Shown here one piece after another: positions 53,550-62,303 of a stretch of 64,000 bases of DNA. The position numbers were made by a program, and so were the translations under genes. This stretch comes from Ruegeria sp. HKCCD7303 (GTDB lineage Bacteria > Pseudomonadota > Alphaproteobacteria > Rhodobacterales > Rhodobacteraceae): positions 1 through 64,000 of the forward strand of contig NZ_WVRE01000010.1 in assembly GCF_013111185.1 (NCBI RefSeq), written 5' to 3'. Below the pieces are notes generated by a model, which saw only the letters and a list, made by a program, of their open reading frames with translations, did no database searches and was not told where the DNA came from. How positions within the stretch are numbered: the first letter of the stretch is position 1; each line of letters starts with the position of its first letter.

Positions 53550-54361
53550 ATCTGGCGGGCCAGCTCGGTCTGGGCGGTTTGAATCAGAGCCCTCTTCTGG
53601 GTGATCAGAGCAGCTTCGTCCAGTGTCGAACGGTTCAGCGCCAGCATTTCTTGCAACACCTCGGCAGAAAAGCTGGGGGTTGAATGTGTGGGGCCCACGA
53701 GTTGCGATGTTTTATCGGGTGGCAGGTCGAGGAAACTAACAAAGGATGCACCTGCGCCAAAGCGATGATCCTGAAATTGCTCCATCCATTCGGTTTGAAT
53801 GGTGACGGAAGGCAGCCGGTCTTTGATCCGGTCTGCGGTTTCCTGCAATGCAGGCAGGTGCGCGAGGTCAGCACGGAAGCTATCCAGGTCCTGCACCAAC
53901 CGCGATTGCTGCAGGTCGTGTGCCCAAAGGCTGTACAGCCATGCATCGCGCTGGCGCAGTGACAGGTAGATGGTGATATCGACTTCGTCGCCTAGAAATC
54001 GTCGGTGCAGCACGCTGACCAGCGTTTCGGCCAGTTCCGGAGCAGCAGCATACCCCTCGTCGCGGTTCCTGCTGGGGCGCAGGCCCAGAAAGTTCTCCTC
54101 GCTCAGGATCAGCCCCCGGCGCTCACCAAAATCCAGTTCATCCAGAAAGGCTTGAACCTGACCGCCAAATCCGGCCAGCGTTGCGTCCAGCCTATAGATA
54201 GAATGGCGGGTGGCGGCCTCGTTCAGCCCGGCCTTGCGGGTCTTGTAGGGTAGAATCAGGGCAAATCGGGGCCAGATCAATCTGCGGTTTTCGTGCAGAA
54301 ACGATTGTGCTGCGGCCATGCCTGTCTTGTGCAGGCCCAGATGCAGCAAAATGCGTCGCAT
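53546..54361 (-). CDS. Sulfotransferase-like P-loop protein inside rimM-trmD
   Basis: This 271-residue protein starts [19 protein letters not shown], the pattern of the PAPS-binding loop (LHKTGTT) of Stf0/Sulfotransfer_3-type enzymes. The two threonines after KTG are Met and Ala here, so 5'-phosphosulfate binding may be impaired. YLSLRQRDAWLYSLW resembles the 3'-phosphate region. It is coupled on both sides (TGATG with rimM, ATGA with trmD), so it is expressed with tRNA modification genes for no obvious reason. Substrate unknown. Confidence 0.78.
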   Translation of the reverse strand: MRRILLHLGLHKTGMAAAQSFLHENRRLIWPRFALILPYKTRKAGLNEAATRHSIYRLDATLAGFGGQVQAFLDELDFGERRGLILSEENFLGLRPSRNRDEGYAAAPELAETLVSVLHRRFLGDEVDITIYLSLRQRDAWLYSLWAHDLQQSRLVQDLDSFRADLAHLPALQETADRIKDRLPSVTIQTEWMEQFQDHRFGAGASFVSFLDLPPDKTSQLVGPTHSTPSFSAEVLQEMLALNRSTLDEAALITQKRALIQTAQTELARQI

Positions 54362-54864
54362 CAGATCAGACCTTCGGGCGGGTCAGCCACGATGCGGCCT
54401 TGCTCCAGATCCACAGTCGGCACCACTTGCAGCGTAAAGGGCAGCAGGACCGTTGATTTCAAGCCTGGCCCATGCAGTTCCAGCAAATCCGCGGCGCCGT
54501 GGTTCTGCACGGATTTTACCTTGCCCAGCAGCGTACCGCCGGTGTCATAGACCTCAAGCCCGATCAGGTCGGTGTGATAAAACTCATCATCGGGCAACGA
54601 AGGCAACTGATCGCGCCGCGCAAACAGGCGCAGACCGTTCAGCGCATCGGCTTCTTCCTTGGTTTCGACCCCGCCCAGACGTGCCGCAAACCCGTTTTTG
54701 ATGGTGCGCGTCAAAACAACCGGATAACGCTGTTCGCCGGTCTCATCTGTCAACGGAGAGTAGTGTTCGATATCTTCGGGCACGGCGCAAAAGCTTTTCA
54801 GGCGCACTTCGCCGCGTACGCCGTAAGACCCCGCAACGCTGCCGACGCAGATCAGATCACTCAT
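54361..54864 (-). CDS. rimM: Ribosome maturation factor RimM
   Basis: This 167-residue 16S processing factor has the N-terminal RimM domain starting [20 protein letters not shown] and the C-terminal PRC barrel with [20 protein letters not shown]. Binds ribosomal protein uS19 and helps 30S assembly. Its ATG lies within the stop of the small membrane protein gene (ATGAGTGA), and its stop overlaps the sulfotransferase-like start. Confidence 0.95.
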   Translation of the reverse strand: MSDLICVGSVAGSYGVRGEVRLKSFCAVPEDIEHYSPLTDETGEQRYPVVLTRTIKNGFAARLGGVETKEEADALNGLRLFARRDQLPSLPDDEFYHTDLIGLEVYDTGGTLLGKVKSVQNHGAADLLELHGPGLKSTVLLPFTLQVVPTVDLEQGRIVADPPEGLI

Positions 54865-55006
54865 TGGACACGCCTGTTGTCAAACAAATCCCGTTTCTCC
54901 ATTCGCCAAGGCCTTCGCAGGCCTCGCGTTGATTGCTGCGTTCAAAGAACACGCCGACAATAAAGGCGATCAGCAGCAAAATGGGAAGTCGAATCAATGC
55001 GAACAT
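54857..55006 (-). CDS. Small membrane protein, 49 residues, upstream of rimM
   Basis: A short frame starts at ATG 55006 with AAGG upstream. It encodes [20 protein letters not shown], then an [20 protein letters not shown] segment. That gives one membrane span followed by a short domain with two cysteines 11 residues apart in a C-x(10)-C pattern. It lies between bluB (six bases before) and rimM (8-base stop/start overlap), which strongly supports translation. Similar small single-span proteins are common in Rhodobacterales. Function unknown. Confidence 0.75.
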   Translation of the reverse strand: MFALIRLPILLLIAFIVGVFFERSNQREACEGLGEWRNGICLTTGVSNE

Positions 55007-55012
55007 AAGGCC

Positions 55013-55648
55013 TTACCGTGTTTCGATTGTCAGGCCGTCAGCCCGGTTTTCCCAACCAACCCGCTCCAGTTCTGGCGTGTCCGAGGCTCGTTCCGGCCAG
55101 CCAACACAGAAATATCCGATCAGGCGCCAGTCTGCGGGAACGTTCAGATCACGAGTCATTTGGTCAGGGTTCAAGATCGATACCCAACCCAGCCCCAATC
55201 CTTCGGCCCGCAACGCAAGCCAGAATAGCGTTATGGCAGAAACGACCGAATAGCGCCGCATCTCGGGCATCGTGCCCGCACCCAGCCCCAGGCCCTTGTC
55301 GGTACTGTCATCGCAAAAGACGGCCAGTTGCACCGGGGCTTCTTGCATTCCGGACAGTTTCAGGCGGCTGTAAAGCTGCGCCTTGTCGCCGGAATACCCC
55401 GCCAGCGCATCATCGTTGGCGGTTTGAAAATTCTTCAGCGCGGCGGATCGCGCCGCTTCGCTTTCTACGCGGATCACGCGCCAGGGTTCGCTGAGCCCCA
55501 CCGAAGGGGCCAGTTGAAATGCGTCGAGGCAGCGCAACAGCACTGCCTCGTCCACGTGATCGGTGCGGAACCGGCGCACATCACGCCGGAGCCGCAACAA
55601 CAGGTCAAACTGCGTGCGAAAATCGTCGGTGAAAGTCTGATCCCGCAC
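55013..55648 (-). CDS. bluB: 5,6-dimethylbenzimidazole synthase (BluB-like nitroreductase)
   Basis: This 211-residue flavin-destructase-type nitroreductase has RRDVRRFRTDHV near residue 21, APSVGLSEPWR near 47, and MRRYSVVSAITLFWLALRAEGLGLGWVSI near 130-158, in the BluB pattern. BluB breaks down reduced FMN to make the lower ligand of vitamin B12. No other cobalamin gene is adjacent. GTG start with AGG upstream, 12 bases after rpsP. Confidence 0.88.
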   Translation of the reverse strand: MRDQTFTDDFRTQFDLLLRLRRDVRRFRTDHVDEAVLLRCLDAFQLAPSVGLSEPWRVIRVESEAARSAALKNFQTANDDALAGYSGDKAQLYSRLKLSGMQEAPVQLAVFCDDSTDKGLGLGAGTMPEMRRYSVVSAITLFWLALRAEGLGLGWVSILNPDQMTRDLNVPADWRLIGYFCVGWPERASDTPELERVGWENRADGLTIETR

Positions 55649-55660
55649 GCGCTTGCCTGC

Positions 55661-56050
55661 TTATTCTTCTGCAGCCGCTTCTTCAGCCGGTGCAGCCGCC
55701 GCTTCGGCAGCTTCAGCAGCCTTTGCAGCTTTCTCTTCCGCGCGTTCCTGAGCTTTCTTGCCCGGGGTGCCCTTGTTGGGGTTGTTACGCTCGGCTTTTT
55801 CACGGGTACCGGCAGCTTCCAGCATACGTGCAATACGGTCGGTGGGCTGAGCGCCCTGATCCAGCCAGTACTGGATGCGCTCCATGTTCATTTTCACGCG
55901 CTCTTCGCTGTCTTTCGGCAGCAGCGGGTTGTAGGTGCCCAGCTTTTCGATGAAACGACCGTCGCGGGGCATGCGGCTGTCAGCAGCCACGATGCGATAG
56001 AAGGGACGCTTTTTCGAGCCGCCGCGGGCGAGACGAATTTTCATTGCCAT
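55661..56050 (-). CDS. rpsP: Ribosomal protein bS16
   Basis: This 129-residue protein begins [24 protein letters not shown], split here as family start and core. It has a C-terminal extension of about 40 residues rich in Ala, Glu and Lys beyond the usual roughly 80-residue core. The start is set by AAAGGAG eight bases before the ATG. Part of the small subunit; first ribosomal gene of the rpsP-rimM-trmD-rplS string. Confidence 0.96.
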   Translation of the reverse strand: MAMKIRLARGGSKKRPFYRIVAADSRMPRDGRFIEKLGTYNPLLPKDSEERVKMNMERIQYWLDQGAQPTDRIARMLEAAGTREKAERNNPNKGTPGKKAQERAEEKAAKAAEAAEAAAAPAEEAAAEE

Positions 56051-56117
56051 GGTGGTATCTCCTTTGAATGGCATCACGCCGGAGGCGTGTCTTTTGTTGA
56101 GTCGGCGTAGGTGCCGG

Positions 56118-56414
56118 TTAGTTCTGATGTTTCTTATGGTGTCGGATGACTTCCTGAATGATGAAATTCAGGAAAGCCTTGGCGAAGTCGGGGTCCAGAT
56201 CGGCCTCTTTCGCCAGGTCTTCTAGCCGTGCAATCTGCGTCGCTTCGCGCGAAGGATCGGACGGGGGAAGGTCGTGTTCGGCCTTGAGCTTGCCAACGGC
56301 CTGCGTGTGTTTGAACCGCTCGCCCAGCGTATAGACAAGGATCGCATCCAGTCGATCGATGCTTTCGCGATGCTCTTTCAACAGCGTGGCAGCCTGTGTC
56401 ACGGGGTTGGTCAT
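56118..56414 (-). CDS. Chorismate mutase (AroQ class)
   Basis: This 98-residue all-helical AroQ-fold domain has pattern [18 protein letters not shown], an arginine and lysine set ([12 protein letters not shown]) and the C-terminal [17 protein letters not shown]. Converts chorismate to prephenate for phenylalanine and tyrosine synthesis. Free-standing, not fused to a dehydratase. Coupled to the GNAT gene by ATGA; 67 bases before rpsP. Confidence 0.92.
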   Translation of the reverse strand: MTNPVTQAATLLKEHRESIDRLDAILVYTLGERFKHTQAVGKLKAEHDLPPSDPSREATQIARLEDLAKEADLDPDFAKAFLNFIIQEVIRHHKKHQN

Positions 56415-56950
56415 TGGCCGGTCCTTTCGGTGGTCAGGTCAATCTGCGGGTGACGCCAGATCTGGGCGCGTTTGCCCAGTAGCTCGGCATTTTCAAGCTC
56501 CAGCGTGGCTCCAAGGCGTTCTGCCAAAGCGCGCGAGCGGTCGTTGGCATGGGCGATGTACGAGATCACGCCGTTCAGACCCTGTTGCCGCGCTGCATAG
56601 TCGCGTGCCGCCTGCGCCGCCTCAAATCCCAGCCCTTTGCCTTCGGCCTCGGCCATAAGGGTCCAGCCCAGCTCGGGCTCGGCCCAGCCGGGGGCATCGA
56701 TCATACCGGCCCATCCAACAAACGCGCCGCTGGACCTTTCGGTCAGGTGCCACAGGCCAAAGCCCTTCAGGGCCCAATGTCCAAGGCGTTTCACGAGGGA
56801 GTCCCAGCTGCCAAGCTCATCCTTTGGTCCGCCGACCATATGGCTGCGCTCAGTCGCAAAGAACGCGGTCATCGCAGGCAGATCGTCCAGATGTGGCGCG
56901 CGCAGGATCAGGCGCTCGGTCTCGATGGTGGGGATAGTGAACGAGGTCAT
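56411..56950 (-). CDS. GNAT N-acetyltransferase (RimJ/RimL-like), copy 1
   Basis: This 179-residue acetyltransferase_3-type GNAT starts MTSFTIPTIETERLILRAPHLDD (first 18 are typical). The acetyl-CoA binding region is TLMAEAEGKGLGFEAAQAARDYA near residue 92-114. It is paralogous to the adjacent GNAT gene, with which it overlaps by ATGA, so the pair arose by tandem duplication. Acceptor substrate unknown, possibly a ribosomal or other N-terminus given the neighbours (inference). Confidence 0.92.
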   Translation of the reverse strand: MTSFTIPTIETERLILRAPHLDDLPAMTAFFATERSHMVGGPKDELGSWDSLVKRLGHWALKGFGLWHLTERSSGAFVGWAGMIDAPGWAEPELGWTLMAEAEGKGLGFEAAQAARDYAARQQGLNGVISYIAHANDRSRALAERLGATLELENAELLGKRAQIWRHPQIDLTTERTGQ

Positions 56951-57555
56951 GCGTATGCCTCCATTCCGCCATCGTTGTCCGATGAGACATAACGGTAAAC
57001 GTGAACGGGCTCGTCGAATACGCTTTCGGCTTGCGCGTCCCGACTTGCACCCACGCGCCGTGCGACATCTGCGGATTTCGCGTTGTCGGGATCGACATAA
57101 CTGACCAGCGAAGGCAGGTTGTGTGTTTCGAGCGCAAAGCTGCGCACGGCGGCCACTGCTTCGGTTGCGATGCCTTGGCCTTCGGCTTTAGCGGTCAGCA
57201 TGTAACCCAGTTCGTGTTCCTGATCGCCGAACTCCATAGCGACCGAGACAAATCCCGTGACAGTTCCGGTCGCCTTATCCTCAACTGTCCACACACCCGC
57301 GCCGCGCAAAATCCATCCCGACACGTATTGGGTGAAATCTTGCCACGCGCCATTGCGATCAAATGGGCCATCCATAAAGCGTGCACGATCAGACATCAGA
57401 ATTTCGGCATAATCCCCGAAATCCCGCAACTCAGGCGCGCGCAGCAGCAGACGAGTGGTCTCGATACGCGGCACCAAAGCACCCAACCGCGCAGACAGCG
57501 CGGCTGCAGGACCGGTGGCCGGAGCCTCCCAGGGATATGCCGATGGGGCCGTCAT
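56947..57555 (-). CDS. GNAT N-acetyltransferase (RimJ/RimL-like), copy 2
   Basis: This 202-residue protein has a 25-residue N-terminal extension before the shared IETTRLLLRAPELRDFGDY segment. The acetyl-CoA region reads YMLTAKAEGQGIATEA. The start lies immediately after the ffh stop with no spare bases, and its stop overlaps the next GNAT start. Tandem paralogue of the preceding entry; substrate unknown. Confidence 0.92.
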   Translation of the reverse strand: MTAPSAYPWEAPATGPAAALSARLGALVPRIETTRLLLRAPELRDFGDYAEILMSDRARFMDGPFDRNGAWQDFTQYVSGWILRGAGVWTVEDKATGTVTGFVSVAMEFGDQEHELGYMLTAKAEGQGIATEAVAAVRSFALETHNLPSLVSYVDPDNAKSADVARRVGASRDAQAESVFDEPVHVYRYVSSDNDGGMEAYA

Positions 57556-59064
57556 TTACTTTTTCTTGCCGAACCCGCTGAGGCCCTGCGGCAGGCCCAT
57601 ACCGCCGCCCAATCCGGGTAGACCGCCGGGCATCTTGCCGCCCATCGCCTTGGCCGCTTGTTCCAGCGCCTTGGGGTCCATGCCTGCGGCCATTTCCTCG
57701 GGCGACGGGCCACCTTTGCCGAACATGCCTTTCATGGCTTGTTTCAGCATCTTGCCTTTGCCCATCTTGCCCATCTTTTTCATCATGTCCGACATCTGCC
57801 GATGCATCTTGAGCAGCTTGTTCAGGTCGCTGACCTCCATACCCGAGCCTGCCGCGATCCGTTTCTTACGGCTCGCCTGCAATAGCTGAGGGTTGGCGCG
57901 TTCGCGTTTGGTCATGGATTGGATCATGGCGATCTGCTGGCGCAGGATCTTGTCGTCCAGACCGGCCTGATCCATCTGCTTGGCCATTTTGCCCATGCCG
58001 GGCATCATGCCCATCATGCCCTGCATGCCGCCCATCTGGATCATCTGCTCCAGCTGCATTTTCAGGTCGTTCATGTTGAACTGACCTTTGACCATGCGCT
58101 TCATCATGCGCTCGGTCTGTTCCATCTCCATCGTTTCCTGGGCCTTTTCGACCAAGGCAACGATGTCGCCCATGCCCAGAATACGACCGGCGATCCGGTC
58201 CGGCTCGAAGGTTTCGAGCGCGTCCATCTTTTCGCCAAGACCAACAAAGCGGATCGGCTTGCCGGTGACCGCGCGCATCGACAGCGCCGCACCGCCGCGT
58301 CCGTCACCGTCCATGCGGGTCAGAACCACGCCCGAGATGCCGACCTTTGCGTCGAACTCTTCGGCCACTTCAACGGCGACCTGACCGGTAAGGCCGTCGA
58401 CGACCAGAAGGGTCTCGCGCGGGTCAACCGCGTTGCGGACCTGCTCGACCTCGTCCATCAGGACTTCGTCAATGTGCAGGCGGCCCGCAGTATCGAGCAT
58501 GTAGACGTCGTACCCACCCAGAGTCGCCTGCTGCTTGGCGCGCTTGGCAATATCGACCGGTTTCTGACCAGGGATAATCGGAAGAGTATCGACGCCGACC
58601 TGAGTGCCCAGAACAGCCAACTGGTCCATCGCGGCCGGGCGATAGACGTCGAGCGAGGCCATCAGGACCTTCTTACCCTCTTTCTCTTTCAGGCGCTTAG
58701 CCAGCTTACCGGTGGTGGTCGTCTTACCCGAGCCTTGCAGACCGACCATCAGGATCGGGGCAGGCGGGTTGTCGATCTTCAGCTTGCCGGGGTCTTCTTC
58801 GCCGCGCAGGGTATCGACCAGCGCGTCATGCACGATCTTCACGACCTGCTGGCCAGGGGTGATCGATTTGGTGACGGCTTGGCCGGTCGCCTGTTCCTGA
58901 ACCTTTTTGACGAAAGCGCGGGCTACTGGCAGCGAGACGTCGGCCTCAAGCAGCGCAACCCGGACCTCGCGCAGGGCGGTCTTGACGTCTTCTTCGGACA
59001 GAGCGCCCTGTTTGGTCAGCCGGTCAAAGACGCCAGAGAGGCGTTCGGATAGATTTTCAAACAT
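57556..59064 (-). CDS. ffh: Signal recognition particle protein Ffh
   Basis: This 502-residue SRP54 GTPase has the helical N domain, G domain with GLQGSGKTTTTGKLAKR near residue 107, DTAGRLHIDE and the TKMDG-type motif here LTRMDGDGRGG, and a Met-rich M domain near residues 330-430 (many M in QLEQMIQMGGMQGMMGMM). The C-terminal tail is Gly/Met/Lys-rich. Binds signal peptides and 4.5S RNA and targets nascent proteins to FtsY. First gene of the long string. Confidence 0.97.
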   Translation of the reverse strand: MFENLSERLSGVFDRLTKQGALSEEDVKTALREVRVALLEADVSLPVARAFVKKVQEQATGQAVTKSITPGQQVVKIVHDALVDTLRGEEDPGKLKIDNPPAPILMVGLQGSGKTTTTGKLAKRLKEKEGKKVLMASLDVYRPAAMDQLAVLGTQVGVDTLPIIPGQKPVDIAKRAKQQATLGGYDVYMLDTAGRLHIDEVLMDEVEQVRNAVDPRETLLVVDGLTGQVAVEVAEEFDAKVGISGVVLTRMDGDGRGGAALSMRAVTGKPIRFVGLGEKMDALETFEPDRIAGRILGMGDIVALVEKAQETMEMEQTERMMKRMVKGQFNMNDLKMQLEQMIQMGGMQGMMGMMPGMGKMAKQMDQAGLDDKILRQQIAMIQSMTKRERANPQLLQASRKKRIAAGSGMEVSDLNKLLKMHRQMSDMMKKMGKMGKGKMLKQAMKGMFGKGGPSPEEMAAGMDPKALEQAAKAMGGKMPGGLPGLGGGMGLPQGLSGFGKKK

Positions 59065-59315
59065 GCCTTCGGCCTCCTTAGCCGGTTATATGGTGGCACT
59101 TCCTACGTAGGAAACACCGGTTAAATACACAATTGCCCCCACGGGCGAAACTCGCTGGTGGGGGGCGATCCCTGAACGACTCAAGGGACCGGAAGATCGA
59201 AAGGCTTCCGGATGTTTGGCGGTCATTTACGCCTTGGTGCCGGGTGAGTCAAGATAAGCTATGTGAAGCCTGCCGGTGTAGGGTACTCTGATCAAAACAA
59301 GCTCGGGGAGGGGCG
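59065..59315 (-). other. Structured leader region upstream of ffh
   Basis: This 251-base region between divergent genes holds three strong symmetric elements. TTCCTACGTAGGAA (59100-59113) is a perfect 14-base palindrome. CCCCCAC pairs with GTGGGGG around an inner GCGA-AAC-TCGC hairpin near 59134-59165. CCGGAAG pairs with CTTCCGG near 59191-59213. No reading frame or 4.5S-RNA GGAAG...GGAGCA signature fits. It may be an ffh mRNA leader or a small RNA. Confidence 0.45.
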
Positions 59316-60203
59316 ATGAGGGACGATCTTCCGCAAAAGACAACCGACTATGTTGGCGAGGTGACAAACACCGATATCTGGTCCGGGTTCGAGATACGGC
59401 CAGACGATGTCTTTGTGTGCACTCCGCCAAAATGCGGCACCACGTGGACGCAGACTCTGGTGCGAATGCTGATCACGCAAACCGCTGACCCTAGCGTTTA
59501 CGACAACAAGATCTCACCTTGGCTGGATTGCGGCTTTCGCGACCGTGTTGAGCAAGCAAATACACTGGACGCACAAACCCATCGGCGCTGCATCAAGACA
59601 CATACCCCGCTGGATGGAATAAAATTCTCACCCGATGCGCAGTATCTGGTTGTGCATCGCCATCCCGTCGACGTTCATTTCTCACTGCGCCGGCATGTTG
59701 AAAACATGAAGGACGATTGGCTGGATTACCTGTTCCCAGAAGATCTTTCGGAAGCTTTTGCAATGTTTCTGGATCGCCCCGCTTCTTCAAAAGGTACGGA
59801 TGACTTGACCCTCAGATCTTTAGTTCATCACTTCAGGTCTTTTTGGGCCTATCGCGATTTGCCCAACATTCATTTTCTGCATTACGCCGAACTCAGCCGC
59901 GATCTGCCTGGGCAAGTCGCACGGCTTGCCCGCATCATGGATATCGAGATTGGGCCGCAATTGATCAAGGACATCGCCGAGGCGGGCAGTTTCGGGTCGA
60001 TGAAAAACAACGCAAAACGCCTTGAGCAAACGCCCGGGTTCACCAGTGGGTTCCACGACTTTGCACAGTTTTTTTCATCGGGCACCAGCAACAAGTGGGA
60101 AGGCAAGCTGACGTCTGATGACATGGCCAAGTATGACACATGTATCTCTGAAATGGTCTCACCTGAAGAACGTTTGTGGCTGGAAAGCGGGTTTGCCCGT
60201 TAA
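59316..60203 (+). CDS. Cytosolic-type sulfotransferase
   Basis: This 295-residue Sulfotransfer_1 family enzyme should move sulfate from PAPS to an alcohol or amine. The 5'-phosphosulfate loop is CTPPKCGTTWTQ (35-46), KTHTPLD follows near 94, and the 3'-phosphate region VVHRHPVDVHFSLRRH lies near 111-126. The acceptor is unknown. GGGGAGGGG lies just before the ATG. Its stop overlaps the convergent membrane protein gene by four bases. A second, more divergent sulfotransferase-like gene is at 53546. Confidence 0.93.
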   Translation: MRDDLPQKTTDYVGEVTNTDIWSGFEIRPDDVFVCTPPKCGTTWTQTLVRMLITQTADPSVYDNKISPWLDCGFRDRVEQANTLDAQTHRRCIKTHTPLDGIKFSPDAQYLVVHRHPVDVHFSLRRHVENMKDDWLDYLFPEDLSEAFAMFLDRPASSKGTDDLTLRSLVHHFRSFWAYRDLPNIHFLHYAELSRDLPGQVARLARIMDIEIGPQLIKDIAEAGSFGSMKNNAKRLEQTPGFTSGFHDFAQFFSSGTSNKWEGKLTSDDMAKYDTCISEMVSPEERLWLESGFAR

Positions 60204-60721
60204 CCTACGCCTAGGTTGTGGTTGCTCTGTTTGGACGCAGGGAGCCAATTGTTTACTGCCTCAGCCAGCCGATGAGAACCCGACCCGCTAACAAAGGCTT
60301 CGACAATAGGGTGGCGACCAGCGCTCATTCCCTTATCCAGTACAAGGACGGTCCGATACATCCGCGAAGTGCTTTTGTTGCTTCTGGACGTCGTGCTTTC
60401 AACTTCGGCATGAGACAGGTTGGACAGTTTGTGTTCCACGGCCTTATAGCCGAACACCGACTGGCGGCGGATCAGAACACTGTCTTTTTGCCGGTCCAGT
60501 ACAATCTGAACCCGCCTCACAAAGGTGCAGAAGGCACCAAGACCCATGCCACCCCCGAAGACTGCGAAGAAAAGGCCGAACCAAATGCCCTCGCCGCCTT
60601 TACTGGCCATGAACAGGCCGGCACATACAAAGGCGAGTATGAAGAGGACCAGTGTGATGCCGATGAACCAAGGCGTGTTTGAAAGGATCAGTTGGTCAGG
60701 GGTATTGCGCGTGATTTTCAT
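60200..60721 (-). CDS. Membrane protein of unknown function
   Basis: This 173-residue protein has two hydrophobic segments (about 18-38 and 45-67, the second with FAVFGGGMGLGAF) followed by a soluble domain with beta-strand pattern VRRVQIVLDRQKDSVLIRR. I do not recognise a characterised family. ATG start; convergent with the sulfotransferase gene. Confidence 0.78.
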   Translation of the reverse strand: MKITRNTPDQLILSNTPWFIGITLVLFILAFVCAGLFMASKGGEGIWFGLFFAVFGGGMGLGAFCTFVRRVQIVLDRQKDSVLIRRQSVFGYKAVEHKLSNLSHAEVESTTSRSNKSTSRMYRTVLVLDKGMSAGRHPIVEAFVSGSGSHRLAEAVNNWLPASKQSNHNLGVG

Positions 60722-60905
60722 GACGGAACACTACAGCCTTTTCAGAATTCGTTGAAGCAAAGCGCAGCGTTCTCTGCCTGTGTCGAAAAGATAGGCAGCT
60801 TACAAGCGATCTTGCGTATGCCGACAAGCTTGAGCTTCTGGGCCACTGATTGCAGGCGAGGTCGTTCTATGGCACTGCCCTTGAAACTTTCGCAAGGAGG
60901 CCGGG

Positions 60906-61436
60906 ATGGACGCTTCATCCGCTTTTCAGGACACATTACCTTTGAGCTCTGATGCGTTGCTGGCACAGCTGAATGACTGGGGGCTGGCCTATCGTCTGCA
61001 CACGCATGTCCCGTTGCGCACGGTCGAAGACTCGAAGGCGGTCGAAGATCAGTTCATGGTTCCCGGTGAAAACGCATTAAGGGTCAAAAACCTGTATCTG
61101 CGCGACAAGAAAAAACGCAATTATTTGGTGACGCTCGAGCAGAACCGGGCAATCGACCTCAAAGCACTGGGTGCGGAGCTGGGTGTCGGTAACCTGTCTT
61201 TCGGCTCGGCAGACCGGTTGTTGCAAAACCTTGGCATACGTCCCGGCGCCGTTAGCCCGTTGGCGATGATCAACGGCGTTCAGAATGAGGTGCGGTTCTT
61301 CATGGACGCTGCGGCCCGGCAGAGCGATGTTGTTTACATGCACCCATTGGTTAATGATCGCACTGTTGCTATGTCCCGCGCCGATTTGATGGATTTCTTT
61401 GATCGCGTCGGGTGCGAGGTAACCTGGTTGCCGTGA
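60906..61436 (+). CDS. Prolyl-tRNA editing deacylase (ProXp/YbaK family)
   Basis: This 176-residue INS-like editing domain protein hydrolyses mis-acylated tRNA, usually Ala-tRNA(Pro). Segments THVPLRTVEDSK near residue 33, KNLYLRDKKKRNYLV near 60, and SPLAMINGVQNEV near 116 match ProXp-ala/PrdX proteins. AAGGAGG lies before the ATG. Single gene. Confidence 0.92.
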   Translation: MDASSAFQDTLPLSSDALLAQLNDWGLAYRLHTHVPLRTVEDSKAVEDQFMVPGENALRVKNLYLRDKKKRNYLVTLEQNRAIDLKALGAELGVGNLSFGSADRLLQNLGIRPGAVSPLAMINGVQNEVRFFMDAAARQSDVVYMHPLVNDRTVAMSRADLMDFFDRVGCEVTWLP

Positions 61437-61487
61437 TCACACGCGACTGACGACGCTGAAAGTATGCTTGAACCTAAGAAGAGCACT

Positions 61488-62231
61488 TCAAGTGCCGGTT
61501 AGCGCTTCCTTGAGGGCGGCGGTGACATGCGCGGCAGATGGATTGACGAACAGGTGCCCGTCAGCCTCGAACACGGGATCGTCCAGATGGGCCGGAAAGG
61601 CCAATGGCAACTCGGTACATGCCAGCAAGATCGCGGTGCCAGGACTTGCGTGCTTGTTACAGAAGTCAAGCAATCGTGCCCGAGCGTTATCAGACGCACC
61701 GCCATAGAAGTCGCTGTCGATCATGGCTTGCATTTCAAAGATTTCGGACTCGGGCAGGCGACTATTTGCCGTGATGCCTTCGGCGGCCAAACGTTCAGCA
61801 TAGTTGGTGGCCTGCATCGTTACAGTCGTTCCAAGCACCAAAGCCTTGGGTGCCCCGGTCCGCGCCGTGGTTTCGGCGGTTGCGTCGAAAATACTGAGGA
61901 TCGGCATGGATACGCCCCGACGGATCGCGTGAAGCCGTGCATGGGGTGTGTTGGACGCAATAATGCCGAAATCGCAATCCGCGCGTTCCAAGGTCAGCAG
62001 GGCTTCGCGGAACACTGAGTCAAAATCCGCCCAGCTGGCCTCATCCCCAGCGACACCGCGCAGGGCTCGCGTTCTGGCTTGAGTGACAGATTCGATGGTC
62101 ATCGGGGGGATCGGTAAAGGTGAGCCATGGCCGCGTTCCGCGAAGTGACGCCCGGCCCCTTCGGCTATGGCGCGGTAGTAGTCAACGGTCGAGGCCCAGC
62201 CCACCCCGCCGAGAATGCCGATTTTCTTCAT
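61488..62231 (-). CDS. Aspartate/glutamate racemase family protein
   Basis: This 247-residue PLP-independent racemase-fold protein starts MKKIGILGGVGWASTVDYY. The second catalytic cysteine is present (Cys205 in LACTELPL), but the first, normally in CNT, is Ser93 in ASNTPHA. E. coli YgeA-type L-Asp/Glu racemases also have a non-cysteine residue at that position (Thr, as I recall), so one-sided activity is possible. The start is chosen at Met11 of the open frame, where the family begins. Confidence 0.88.
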   Translation of the reverse strand: MKKIGILGGVGWASTVDYYRAIAEGAGRHFAERGHGSPLPIPPMTIESVTQARTRALRGVAGDEASWADFDSVFREALLTLERADCDFGIIASNTPHARLHAIRRGVSMPILSIFDATAETTARTGAPKALVLGTTVTMQATNYAERLAAEGITANSRLPESEIFEMQAMIDSDFYGGASDNARARLLDFCNKHASPGTAILLACTELPLAFPAHLDDPVFEADGHLFVNPSAAHVTAALKEALTGT

Positions 62232-62303
62232 GGGTTTCGTCCAGCCTGCCAATCCCAACACATTGGCAGACTGAAGGTTTAAAGGGTCATTGACCAGAGC
62301 AGA

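Noticed and set aside
57919..59052. 377-codon plus-strand frame opposite ffh, rich in His and Leu
   Set aside because: It arises from the complement of the Met-rich M domain and GTPase codons; ffh on the minus strand is certain.
59130..59220. 4.5S SRP RNA gene next to ffh
   Set aside because: The hairpins lack the conserved apical GGAAG/GGAGCA loop sequence and a single long hairpin shape.
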